This document shows, one piece after another, positions 1 through 7,637 of a stretch of 59,798 bases of DNA. The notes under the pieces are model-generated. The model searched no databases. It saw nothing but the letters and a program-made list of their open reading frames with translations, and was not told where the DNA came from. The first letter of the stretch is position 1. The number at the start of each line of letters is the position of its first letter. Made by a program: the position numbers and the translations under genes. This stretch comes from Candidatus Pacearchaeota archaeon (GTDB lineage Archaea > Nanobdellota > Nanobdellia > Pacearchaeales > GW2011-AR1). Location of the stretch: positions 1 to 59,798 of the forward strand of contig JACPHA010000014.1 in the NCBI GenBank assembly GCA_016188825.1. The letters run 5' to 3'.

Positions 1-143
1 ACACTTATCTTGGCAACTTTTCTTGCCTGATAAACTGTTTTTCCATCAGCAAGCTTCTTCAAAGTATCTGTAAGCTTTGCTTGTGTCAATTTCATAGGAT
101 CAATTATATTGTCCTTATGAAATAATTTCGGGATAACACACAT
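1..143 (-). CDS. partial protein with transposase/recombinase-like N-terminal helix-turn-helix
   Basis: The reading frame is open from an ATG at 143 to the window edge, so only about 47 N-terminal residues are seen. It contains KLTQAKLTDTLKKLADGKT followed by VYQARKVAKIS, which looks like the helix-turn-helix at the start of archaeal DDE transposases or integrases. The C-terminal catalytic part lies outside the window. A second in-frame ATG at 95 is possible. The function is inferred from this short motif only. Confidence 0.4.
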   Translation of the reverse strand, partial: MCVIPKLFHKDNIIDPMKLTQAKLTDTLKKLADGKTVYQARKVAKIS

Positions 144-162
144 TATTAATTAGCACGCAAAA

Positions 163-561
163 CTATTTTTTCTTCTTGAAATCCAGCGCAACAGAATTAA
201 TACAGAATCTTTTTCCTCCCTCCATTGGGCCATCATCAAAAACATGTCCAAGATGTGAGCCGCATTTTTTGCATATCACCTCAGTTCTGTGCATTCCATG
301 GCTGTAATCATCTCTCAATTCAACACTCTTGATATTTTCAGGCTCGCAGAAACTCGGCCAGCCGGTTCCAGAATCAAATTTTGTATCAGAAGAAAATAAT
401 TTATTCCCGCAGGCAGCGCAGACATACATTCCGTTTTCTTTATTATGAACAAATTTGCCGCTGAAAGGAATTTCAGTTCCCTTTTCTCTAAGAACACAGT
501 ATTGCTCGCCACTTAATTTCTTCTTCCATTCTTCTTCGGATTTAGGCATTTTATTAGCCAT
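163..561 (-). CDS. msrB: peptide-methionine (R)-S-oxide reductase MsrB
   Basis: MsrB reduces the R epimer of methionine sulfoxide in proteins, repairing oxidative damage in the cytoplasm. The 132-residue length fits a stand-alone MsrB. Two zinc-binding CxxC pairs are visible at about residues 48/51 and 97/100. The core motifs GTGWPSF and GSHLGHVFDDGP are present, and the catalytic cysteine lies in RFCINS at about residue 120. Cys72, in the WPSFC segment, could act as a resolving residue. No MsrA is fused or adjacent. The family is common in bacteria and patchy in archaea, so acquisition is possible but not shown. Confidence 0.95.
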   Translation of the reverse strand: MANKMPKSEEEWKKKLSGEQYCVLREKGTEIPFSGKFVHNKENGMYVCAACGNKLFSSDTKFDSGTGWPSFCEPENIKSVELRDDYSHGMHRTEVICKKCGSHLGHVFDDGPMEGGKRFCINSVALDFKKKK

Positions 562-630
562 TTACATTAGCTATAAATCAAGTTTAAAATACTTTCCCTG
601 TATCAATTTAAATACTCTCAATCACCAAAA

Positions 631-1710
631 TTAAAAATTCATTTTCAAATTCTCAATCTCTTCCTTGAAAGCCTTTGATTTTTCCTCGCCGATTATATTC
701 TTGTGGAATTCTATATTTGAATAAATTGCCTTTCCCAAACTGCCAGCCGCACGCACAATCGCCGCAATATCCTGCTCAAGCATATTTGTTTTTGACAATA
801 TTCTCCATCCCTTTATCGGCTCGGTTTGCACAAGAGACTCATAGCCCATTATCGTCCATATGTTTCCTTTGTCAAGTAAATCTTCATAACTCAAATCATG
901 TAGCAGAGGCTTTGATTTCTTCAAATCAAGTTTAGTGTAGTCCTTTATGACAAGATCGGTCTCTTTTTCAACATCAGATATAATCTCTTTCAATCTTGTC
1001 TTTAGCAATGTCCCTTCCTTTCCTAACTCGACAATATATTTTTTTAAATCAGCGGAAATTTTTTGTATAGTTATTCCTTTCTGTATTACATGAATGGCTT
1101 TGCTTAAACTAGGATAATTTCTTAATTCAAATTGTGTCAATTTAGTAACGGCTCTGTCAAACAATTCTCTCTGCTTTTCAAGCATCTGAATATGCTCGTT
1201 CGCCTTTCTAAGAAGTTCTTTCGAATCAGCAAGATGATATCTGATATTTTTATAATACAAAGTTATCTCATTTCTCCTTTCTGATACTGCAATCACTAAT
1301 GTCCCCGCCTGCCTTGCCGCTCTTTCCCCGGACTTGTGCCTTGTTCCGGTTTCATTCGTCGGCGTTTTGCTGTCGGGCGTCAGTAAAACATTAGCAGAAA
1401 GTATTCTTTTCATATCCCTCGACAAAACAATTGCCCCATCCATTTTAGATAATTCTATTAATTTTTGCGGCGTGAATTTTGAATTTAGTCTAAAGCCTCC
1501 GTCGCACATCTGCGGAAGCCAATCAGACTCAACAGCAATCAAAGCGCCCTTCCCGGCTTTCAAAACTCCGTCGAGGGCAGTCCTCATGTTTGTCCCAGGC
1601 GCAACAATTCTTATCACATTAAAGAATTCCTCCTCGCTCGCCTTTTCTTTTATAGGCGTGTTTCCAATAATTGTCTGTTGTATGTCTCTTACATCTTTTT
1701 TTTCATCCAT
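631..1710 (-). CDS. disA: DisA-type diadenylate cyclase (c-di-AMP synthase)
   Basis: The predicted reaction is condensation of two ATP to cyclic di-AMP. The N-terminal DAC domain covers about residues 25-150, with the DGA motif at 91-93 and GTRHKSGERAA at about 122-132, the nucleotide-binding and catalytic signatures. A helical linker follows (about 165-290). The C-terminus, around GWRILSKTNML, resembles the helix-hairpin-helix DNA-binding end of DisA, but the hairpins look degenerate. At 359 residues it matches full-length DisA rather than the short membrane CdaA type. In bacteria DisA senses branched DNA; that role here is inference. The gene stands alone, upstream of and divergent from the RRM gene. 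Confidence 0.9.
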   Translation of the reverse strand: MDEKKDVRDIQQTIIGNTPIKEKASEEEFFNVIRIVAPGTNMRTALDGVLKAGKGALIAVESDWLPQMCDGGFRLNSKFTPQKLIELSKMDGAIVLSRDMKRILSANVLLTPDSKTPTNETGTRHKSGERAARQAGTLVIAVSERRNEITLYYKNIRYHLADSKELLRKANEHIQMLEKQRELFDRAVTKLTQFELRNYPSLSKAIHVIQKGITIQKISADLKKYIVELGKEGTLLKTRLKEIISDVEKETDLVIKDYTKLDLKKSKPLLHDLSYEDLLDKGNIWTIMGYESLVQTEPIKGWRILSKTNMLEQDIAAIVRAAGSLGKAIYSNIEFHKNIIGEEKSKAFKEEIENLKMNF

Positions 1711-1845
1711 GCTCCTCTATAAAACAAAAAGTATTTAAGCTTTTCCCGCGAAACATTTATAAACTCTCTTTTTTCTTTAATTATACCAAGCGGGAAAAAG
1801 AAATTTGACTTTTCTTGGTTAGATAAATGTATAGGAGGATTGATT

Positions 1846-2103
1846 GTGAGCGCGAAAGTTTATGTCGGGAATTTGCCTTTTAGTTTCACTGACAAGGATC
1901 TGAAAGAACTTTTCTCAAAATACGGCGAGCTTATTGAGGCTGTTGTCATAAAAGACAAGTATTCCGGCAGGTCAAAAGGATTTGGCTTTGTCACCTTTGC
2001 AGATCACTCAGCTGCCCAAAAAGCAATTGCTGAAATGAATGGCAAAGAATCACACGGCCGGCAGCTTAAAGTAAACGAAGCCAGACCGATGGAAGCCAGA
2101 TAA
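1846..2103 (+). CDS. small RRM RNA-binding protein
   Basis: This 85-residue protein is a single RNA-recognition motif: RNP2 is VYVGNL (residues 5-10) and RNP1 is KGFGFVTF (44-51), which carries the aromatic residues that stack on RNA bases. A GTG start at 1846 is preferred because an AGGAGG Shine-Dalgarno at 1833-1838 sits 7 nt upstream; the in-frame TTG at 1840 is too close to it. The protein resembles bacterial and cyanobacterial RRM proteins linked to RNA chaperone or cold-shock roles, but its targets here are unknown. A hairpin with a T-rich tail follows directly. Confidence 0.9.
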   Translation: MSAKVYVGNLPFSFTDKDLKELFSKYGELIEAVVIKDKYSGRSKGFGFVTFADHSAAQKAIAEMNGKESHGRQLKVNEARPMEAR

Positions 2104-2145
2104 ATCTCTAAACGAGATTTTATATATAATTATTATTTTTTTATT
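2102..2145 (+). terminator. stem-loop and T-rich tail after the RRM gene
   Basis: AAATCTC (2102-2108) pairs with GAGATTT (2114-2120) across a 5-nt loop, and a T-rich stretch with a run of seven T follows. The stem overlaps the stop codon. It is placed as expected for a terminator of the RRM transcript. Confidence 0.5.
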
Positions 2146-2146
2146 C

Positions 2147-2728
2147 TTATTTTTTCAGAGTCTTTTTTGATAGTGATGTAATTGTTTTGAATACTAAAAT
2201 CAGTAGAGTTAACCAGAATAGACCCAAAGAGAATCCAGCAAGAATATCACTAAACCAGTGAACATTGAGATATATCCTACTGAAACCGGACAATAGAAAA
2301 AATGAGATATTCAAAGCAATAAAGAAATTCTTTATAACCCTGTTCTTTATTTCGTCTTTAAATGAATACAACAACAACGAAAAAAATATTATTGCCATTG
2401 TTGCGTGCCCACTTGGAAAACTATATCCTGAAACTTCAATTAAAGCGTTTTCTGGTCTTGTTCTATGGATTATAAGTTTTGTCAAAAATTCAAATAATAA
2501 TCCACCAACCATGCTAAACAATAGCAGCAATGAATGATGCCATTTCTTTTTGTAAAGAAGGATTGCAAGCAAGATTATTGATAGTATAAATAAGTTTGTT
2601 GGACTTAGAATATTTGTAATGAAAATCATTATTTTGTTAAGCAAGGGGCTCCAGAGCAAGACAATCTTTGAATTTATCCAAACATCCAATCTTGTAACCA
2701 ATTCTTTATCGATAACATCCTCAATCAT
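2147..2728 (-). CDS. PAP2-superfamily membrane phosphatase
   Basis: This is a polytopic membrane protein with the three-part acid-phosphatase signature of the PAP2 family: K..6..RP in KLIIHRTRP (about residues 84-92), PSGH (about 105-108), and SR....H...D in SRIYLNVHWFSD (about 150-161). Such enzymes dephosphorylate lipid phosphates, undecaprenyl- or polyprenyl-pyrophosphates at the membrane. An ATG at 2728 is chosen because a TATA-like AT stretch (2751-2760) lies about 28 nt upstream, as for leaderless archaeal genes. A longer form from 2776 would overlap the DedA gene by 19 nt. The exact substrate cannot be read from the sequence. Confidence 0.85.
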   Translation of the reverse strand: MIEDVIDKELVTRLDVWINSKIVLLWSPLLNKIMIFITNILSPTNLFILSIILLAILLYKKKWHHSLLLLFSMVGGLLFEFLTKLIIHRTRPENALIEVSGYSFPSGHATMAIIFFSLLLYSFKDEIKNRVIKNFFIALNISFFLLSGFSRIYLNVHWFSDILAGFSLGLFWLTLLILVFKTITSLSKKTLKK

Positions 2729-2757
2729 CTTAGAAAAAAGATACAAAGAGAAAATAT

Positions 2758-3405
2758 TTAAGATGAGGACACGCAAATAATATTTTTTAAAAATATGCTT
2801 TCTCTGTTTATGAATCTATACACATAAATAAACAAAATACTAATACCAACAGCAATAAAAATAAATCTTCCAATATATTTTGATGCGATTTCATAACTCT
2901 TTCCGAAGAAATATCCGATCATAACAAATGAAATCGCCCAACTAATACCGCCAATAATGTTGTAAGCAAGAAATTTAATGAAAGATACATCGGATGAGCC
3001 TGCCACAAAAGGAGCAAAAACCCTCGCTAAAGAATTGAACCTGCCAATAATCAAGGTTTTGCCGGTATGATGGTTCATCAATTTTTTTGTTTTCTCAAAA
3101 TGTTCTTTCTTGAAGAAAAAATATCTACCATATTTTGTGATAAATGAATGGCCATATTTTTTGCCTGATGAATATCCTATTAAATCTCCAAAAATTGCTC
3201 CCAATGCCGCAATAAAAATAGTATCACCGATATCTAAAATTCCAAGTTTGACAAAAAAGCCGCTAACAATAACAATAAGCTGACCTGGAATCAATAAGCC
3301 AAAAAGAGGAGATGCCCCTAACATTGCAGCAAGTAAAATAATCCAATATCCCCAGTGATGCAAAACCGTGGAGGGTAAACTCAATATTTTATCAACAATC
3401 AACAT
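2758..3405 (-). CDS. DedA/SNARE-associated family membrane protein
   Basis: The protein has several transmembrane helices and typical DedA-family features: the segment around LIPGQLIVIVSGFF, the conserved GDLIGYSSGKKYG, and GRFNSLARVFAPFVAGSS with its conserved Arg residues. Family members are linked to lipid scrambling and membrane homeostasis. The ATG at 3405 (MLIVDKIL) is taken as the native start. The frame also stays open upstream to a TTG at 3507, but those 34 codons are almost entirely a 91-bp inserted repeat. The insertion separates the start codon from its TATA box at about 3521-3529, so expression may be altered. The next gene (PAP2) follows at once and may be co-transcribed. Confidence 0.85.
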   Translation of the reverse strand: MLIVDKILSLPSTVLHHWGYWIILLAAMLGASPLFGLLIPGQLIVIVSGFFVKLGILDIGDTIFIAALGAIFGDLIGYSSGKKYGHSFITKYGRYFFFKKEHFEKTKKLMNHHTGKTLIIGRFNSLARVFAPFVAGSSDVSFIKFLAYNIIGGISWAISFVMIGYFFGKSYEIASKYIGRFIFIAVGISILFIYVYRFINRESIFLKNIICVSSS

Positions 3406-3499
3406 ATGGACAATTGCATTACTTATGTGACATTTATTTGCAATTGTACAGACAGAGAATTGCAAAAAACATGAGACATATCCTATGCAATTCTCTGTA
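3405..3499. mobile_element. MITE-like element, family 1, copy a
   Basis: A 91-bp core (3407-3497) is flanked by TA on both sides and is identical to the core at 5789-5879. The two ends are imperfect terminal inverted repeats sharing the run AATTGCAT and then TATGT, with about 18 of the first 26 positions matching. Internally it can fold into two hairpins (ACAATTGCA with its complement, and ACAGAGAATTGCA with its complement). It carries no gene. The TA duplication points to mobilisation by an IS630/Tc1-mariner-like transposase (inference). This copy inserted at the A of the DedA start codon. Confidence 0.85.
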
Positions 3500-3663
3500 A
3501 TAAACAAAAAATAAACTAATATATATAAATCTGTTTAAAAAAGGAGTTTATAAGCGGCGACAAAGACAAAAATTAGCAACTTTTAAATAGCCCTCTTTTT
3601 TGTTTATTGTATTAAGATATAGTGTATAGGAATAGTGGTCTTATGACCTGTCTATTTCTAAAA

Positions 3664-3673
3664 AATATAAATT
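3664..3673 (+). promoter_or_regulatory. TATA box of DEAD-box helicase gene
   Basis: AATATAAATT is centred about 22 nt before the ATG at 3690, with no Shine-Dalgarno between. This is the spacing of a leaderless archaeal promoter. A hairpin-rich stretch (3609-3664) lies just upstream. Confidence 0.5.
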
Positions 3674-3689
3674 AAACCAAATTTACAAA

Positions 3690-5123
3690 ATGGAAAAATT
3701 CAAGCAATTGGGATTAGGCAGTGAAACACTGCGCACAATACAAGAACTGAAATTCACCGAACCTAGTGAAATCCAGGAAAAAACAATTCCGATAATTTTA
3801 ACTGGGAAAGATGTAATAGGAAAATCAGCCACGGGCTCAGGAAAAACAATAGCTTTTATTTCAAGCATTTTAGAAAAAACAAAAAAGGGCAAGGGTATTC
3901 AAGCACTTGTTCTGACGCCAACACGAGAACTTACACAACAGGTTTCTGGTGTTTTAAAAAAATTTGCCAAAAAAAAGGAGTTGCATGTTACAGAAGTTTA
4001 CGGTGGTGTTTCAATCAATAACCAAATAAGGGAAATAGAAAGATCAGAAATAATTGTAGGCACCCCGGGGAGAATCCTGGATCATCTTGGAAGAAGAACT
4101 CTTGACTTATCAAAAATTACTGTTCTTGTTCTTGACGAAGCAGATAGAATGGTTGACATGGGTTTTCTTAAAGATGTGGAAAATATAATAAAACAAACTC
4201 CCAGAGAAAAACAAACTTTATTATTTTGTGCAACAACATCAGCAGACATAGAGTACATAGAAAAAAGATACATGCACGACCCAAAATATGTAGTAGTTGA
4301 TTCTTATGTAGATTCAGGAAAACTTGAACAATTTTACTATGATGTCCCTTCAAATTTAAAATTCTCCCTCCTTGCTCATCTTCTGAAAAATGATTCATCG
4401 CGCCTTGTCATGATATTCTGTAACACAAGGCAAAACGTTGACATGCTCACAAAGAATCTAAGGCGTTTTGATTTACAAATCTCAGCAATTCATGGAGGCA
4501 TGACACAAAATCACAGAAATAGGATTATACAGGATTTTCATTCCGGTAGAATCAGGATTTTAGTATGCAGCGACGTTGCCGCCCGCGGTCTTGACATAAA
4601 AGACGTTTCACATATTTACAATTATGACATTCCAAAAACCAGCACAGAATATATTCACAGAATAGGTCGAACAGCAAGAGCAGGGAAAGAAGGGCAGGCA
4701 ATAAGCCTTGTTTCGCAAAGAGACCATGAAAATTTCCGCAGAGTTAAATTAGATGATTCTTTGGAAATAAAATCAATGCCTCTTCCCGAGTTCCCTCAAT
4801 TGCAAGCCCGTTTTGATTTCCATGAAAAAAGGCAGGGAAACTTCCGAGATAGAAAACCCCATTACGGCAGCAGAAGCGAAGGAGGTCCTTCTCATGGTTT
4901 CAAAAAGAAATCTTTTGGAGGGGGGCCGTTCAGAGGAAGGAGTAATTTTAACAGACCAAGAAGAGAGGGTTTTCATGGAAGCTCTTACGGAAATAGGCCA
5001 AACAAGTTCGGAGGCAGGTTTCAACAACGCAATAACAGAGACAGAGGGTATGGAGGAGGAAACAGGAATAGTCGAGGCAGAGGCGGTGGAAGTTTTCAGA
5101 AAAGAAAATTCAGAAGATTTTAG
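3690..5123 (+). CDS. DEAD-box RNA helicase with RG-rich tail
   Basis: ATP-dependent RNA helicase, 477 residues. Motifs in order: Q-motif region (FTEPSEIQEKTIP), I SATGSGKT (46-53), Ia PTREL, Ib TPGR, II DEAD (in VLDEADRMVDMGF), III CAT in place of the usual SAT, IV FCNTR, V ARGLD, VI HRIGRTARAG. After about residue 375 the protein becomes a basic, Gly/Arg/Phe-rich tail with many RG, GGG and FRG units, a common RNA-binding tail in CsdA/DbpA-like and archaeal helicases. A role in ribosome assembly or RNA unfolding is family knowledge; the RNA target is not shown. It has its own TATA box. A GGGAA/TTCCC hairpin lies at 5140-5155. Confidence 0.95.
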   Translation: MEKFKQLGLGSETLRTIQELKFTEPSEIQEKTIPIILTGKDVIGKSATGSGKTIAFISSILEKTKKGKGIQALVLTPTRELTQQVSGVLKKFAKKKELHVTEVYGGVSINNQIREIERSEIIVGTPGRILDHLGRRTLDLSKITVLVLDEADRMVDMGFLKDVENIIKQTPREKQTLLFCATTSADIEYIEKRYMHDPKYVVVDSYVDSGKLEQFYYDVPSNLKFSLLAHLLKNDSSRLVMIFCNTRQNVDMLTKNLRRFDLQISAIHGGMTQNHRNRIIQDFHSGRIRILVCSDVAARGLDIKDVSHIYNYDIPKTSTEYIHRIGRTARAGKEGQAISLVSQRDHENFRRVKLDDSLEIKSMPLPEFPQLQARFDFHEKRQGNFRDRKPHYGSRSEGGPSHGFKKKSFGGGPFRGRSNFNRPRREGFHGSSYGNRPNKFGGRFQQRNNRDRGYGGGNRNSRGRGGGSFQKRKFRRF

Positions 5124-5221
5124 TAAATTATAAATTTAGGGAATTTTTGTTCCCATAAAGTATTTCTGACTGTGAAGATTGAGAGTTAGATTCCAGAAAG
5201 TTAAATAATTAAAACGAAGAT

Positions 5222-5551
5222 TTATATACAATAATCAAGTCTTTCTTTCTCTACGGATTCTTCCCCCATTCTTTTGTGGTATTTTCTTAAAGCCACTTGA
5301 GTTTTGTTATATTCTCTTACAAGTCGATTAGCGTCCATCCTATCTCTAAAAGCCATAATGCTATCACTATCTCTGTGACTTCTTGCTAACTTTAATGCCT
5401 GTTCTGCATCAAGTCTGTCCCTAAAATCCACAATGCTCATAAATAATTGGAAAGACTGGTCTTTTAAAACCTTTCTTTTTTTGAAAAAATCCCATTCTAA
5501 AAACACTATGTGGGAACTTTTATTCTCAGTTTTTATAAAGATGTTAGACAT
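5222..5551 (-). CDS. hypothetical protein with duplicated FRDR(L/M)DA motif
   Basis: About 109 residues from the ATG at 5551; the frame is open further up to a TTG at 5575. No known family is recognised. It is basic and helical, and it contains the motif FRDR(L/M)DA twice, about 22 residues apart (FRDRLDAEQA and FRDRMDANRL), suggesting an internal duplication. The start lies 13 nt after the stop of the decayed NYN gene, so the two probably formed one operon, and this may have been a partner or antidote of that nuclease (inference only). Confidence 0.5.
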   Translation of the reverse strand: MSNIFIKTENKSSHIVFLEWDFFKKRKVLKDQSFQLFMSIVDFRDRLDAEQALKLARSHRDSDSIMAFRDRMDANRLVREYNKTQVALRKYHKRMGEESVEKERLDYCI

Positions 5552-5564
5552 TTTGTCCTCTATC

Positions 5565-6218
5565 TTAAAATTCAAAGAAATCTTTTTTGATTAATATTCT
5601 CTCATCACAAACATTCCATAAATGATTTGATAAGGAAAAAGCCGATTTTCTTTTTCTATCGGTGAAATATGCTAAAATAACTTTAACACCAAAATCTTTT
5701 CTTATTTCTTGGATAATTGGAACGAAATCAGTATCTTAAGTTAATATTATCAAATTTCTAATCTCTTTCTTTTGCGAAATTTTAAGTATGGACAATTGCA
5801 TTACTTATGTGACATTTATTTGCAATTGTACAGACAGAGAATTGCAAAAAACATGAGACATATCCTATGCAATTCTCTGTAAATCCATTGTAAGCAAAGT
5901 ATCAACTCCTTTCTGTTGAAATCCATCCTCACTTTTCTGAACTCTTCCTTCTCTAATATTTATTTTTGGTTTTACTTCTTTAAGTTTGAGAATAAACTTA
6001 TCATAATTTCCACGTCTTTTGTTTTCTTCAATAGTTGGCGTTGGGCTTTGATATGGCGGAGCAGTATAAAAATAAATTTCCTCAACTTCCAAATTCTTAA
6101 CTTTAGCGATATTTTGAGCAAACTTTTCTATTTTGTTTCTTAATGGCCTGCCCTTTCCAAAATACTTTGAAATAAAGGACAAATAACCCCCGTCTATAAA
6201 GAATACTGCTTTTTCCAT
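5565..6218 (-). pseudogene. NYN/LabA-like PIN-family nuclease, interrupted by a MITE and a nonsense codon
   Basis: The N-terminal part (ATG at 6218) reads VFFIDGGYL, with the acidic residue of NYN domains, and continues to KGVDTLLTMDL, where the 91-bp repeat begins and adds a TAG. Removing the repeat and one TA (93 bp) rejoins MDL to LKISQKKEIRN in frame. The rest continues as FVPIIQEIRKDFGVKVI and KSAFSLSNHLW to a stop at 5565. The restored gene would be 187 codons. One further in-frame TAA (5736-5738) stands where the family has the Gly of TGDTDF. So the gene is inactivated twice. The family comprises metal-dependent RNases of the PIN-like fold. Confidence 0.85.
5787..5881. mobile_element. 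MITE-like element, family 1, copy b
   Basis: The 91-bp core (5789-5879) is base-for-base identical to the copy at 3407-3497 and has TA on both sides. It sits inside the NYN gene. Excision with one TA restores the host frame exactly, which defines both the element ends and the 2-bp target duplication. The identity of the two copies suggests recent movement. Confidence 0.9.
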
Positions 6219-6355
6219 TATTTTTCATCGGGCAACCCAAAGGATCACCCGGGATTATGTTAATAATACTATAATTCTCAATCTTTTAAAACTTTCTATT
6301 TTTGGTTCTGTGAAATTATCGGCTAATAAAGGTATGAACCTTATCAATATTTCGC

Positions 6356-6457
6356 CTATTTAGAAGTTCCTTTATAGAAAAGGATTGGTTTTTTAGCGTT
6401 TGAAACATTCAGCGAAATATGATAAATAGAGGTTTCCATTGTTTCTAGAATAGTCAT
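6356..6457 (-). pseudogene. fragment of a VOC (glyoxalase-like) protein
   Basis: A 33-codon frame from an ATG at 6457 contains YHISLNVSNAKKPILFYK, which matches the start of vicinal-oxygen-chelate proteins (first metal-binding His, then the ..FYK helix). It ends at a TAG just after FYKGTSK, and no continuation is seen in the other frames. This is taken as a degraded remnant. The remaining part of 6219-6600 shows no other gene. Confidence 0.5.
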
Positions 6458-6600
6458 GAAGTTATTAACTTTTCTATTTTGCAAATAAGGGTAAATTTAT
6501 TTCTTAATATAGGAGTCAACCAACAAAGCGTTACAGTTAGAGTTTTAATAGAATAATCTACAATAACAATAATTTTAAACTACATGGGATTATTCATTTC

Positions 6601-6840
6601 ATGACATTAGTTAAACTATTTGACATAGGGCCGGTAATTGAAGGGAAAGATTCTGAAAATGCCTTAAAATTACTTGAAATAAATATAAATGCTTTTATGA
6701 CAAACCCAGATATTAAAATCAATCAAGTGAATGGACCATATGTTACCCATCTTCCTCCAATAAAGGATTTGCCTGGTAAGGAAAGGGTGAGCCATACGGC
6801 AAATATAGTCTATCAGAACAAGATCCGATTCTTTACTTAA
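6601..6840 (+). CDS. hypothetical 79-residue protein
   Basis: The ATG at 6601 opens a frame with plausible amino-acid composition, including LFDIGPVIEGKDSENALKLL and GPYVTHLPPIKDLPGKERV. No family is recognised, and no membrane segment or metal-binding motif is seen. It lies alone between a degraded region and the convergent rnhB gene. It could be a small orphan gene or another remnant. Confidence 0.4.
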   Translation: MTLVKLFDIGPVIEGKDSENALKLLEININAFMTNPDIKINQVNGPYVTHLPPIKDLPGKERVSHTANIVYQNKIRFFT

Positions 6841-6888
6841 ATTTACCAACTATGTCACTTTTGTTTCCTGTCTTATAAAGAAATCAAA

Positions 6889-7581
6889 TCAAAACCCATC
6901 AAGTGTCATCTGATTTTTCTCAGCCGATGGAAACAATTTTTTCCAAGTGCTCCATGTTTTTCTGAATATTCCAGAATTCCTTAATGCCTTGCCGTTTTTT
7001 ATCAAAAATTCCTGTGTTATTGGATCAGCAGGATAGCCAGAGCCAATATTGCCATATTTTTTGTATTTTTCTTTTAGTTTAGAAACCTCTTCCTCTCTTG
7101 CAGTTTTCGCAATTATTGAAGCAGCAGAAACAGAAACGTGATTGTGGTCTGCTTTATGTTCACAAATTATATCCAAATTTTCTTTATTCTCAATATGTTT
7201 AAACAGTCCCCTATGCCATGCACCGATGTTTACCGACGGGCAATCAACAATAACCTTTATTTTTTCTTTCCTAAACTTTCCTTTATTTATTTCATTAATT
7301 ATTCTAGAAGTTTTAATTGCTTCCAGAGTATTCAAATTTGTTCCAGTTTGTATTGAACTATCTATTTCATCAGGAAAAGTTTTCTCTATATGAAATTTTA
7401 AACAATTCCTTTCAATAAACTTTGCAAGTCTTTCTCTCTCATTCGGCTGAACAATTTTTGAATCTCTTATTTTATTATTTTTCAATTTCTTTTCTTGCTC
7501 TTTTGTAACCAAAACACCGGCTAAAATCATCGGCCCAATTAATGGCCCTCTTCCCGCATCGTCTATTCCTAAAGTTAACAT
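6889..7581 (-). CDS. rnhB: ribonuclease HII
   Basis: Cleaves RNA in RNA-DNA hybrids and at single ribonucleotides in DNA. The first 12 residues give the signature MLTLGIDDAGRGPLIGP. Archaeal enzymes usually read DEAGRG; here the glutamate is replaced by aspartate (D7-D8), a conservative change. Further catalytic Asp residues lie in VDCPS (about 113) and KADHNHVSVSAAS (about 144), with the C-terminal helix ending around WSTWKK. The length of 230 residues is normal. The upstream methyltransferase gene on the same strand ends 57 nt before. Confidence 0.95.
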   Translation of the reverse strand: MLTLGIDDAGRGPLIGPMILAGVLVTKEQEKKLKNNKIRDSKIVQPNERERLAKFIERNCLKFHIEKTFPDEIDSSIQTGTNLNTLEAIKTSRIINEINKGKFRKEKIKVIVDCPSVNIGAWHRGLFKHIENKENLDIICEHKADHNHVSVSAASIIAKTAREEEVSKLKEKYKKYGNIGSGYPADPITQEFLIKNGKALRNSGIFRKTWSTWKKLFPSAEKNQMTLDGF

Positions 7582-7637
7582 TTTCTATTAAATAAAAACA
7601 CGTATAAAAATTTATTGTAAAATCAAAAAAATACAAA

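Noticed and set aside
3405-3507. The N-terminal 34 codons of the DedA frame from a TTG at 3507 as native protein
   Set aside because: They are almost entirely the 91-bp repeat, identical to the non-coding copy at 5789-5879, so they are not part of the ancestral gene, although use after insertion is possible.
3609-3664. A hairpin starting TATAGTG upstream of the DEAD-box gene, resembling family 3
   Set aside because: It has the left flank and a good stem (GGTC/GACC plus an outer stem), but it lacks the CCCTCAAT flank, so it was not counted as a member.
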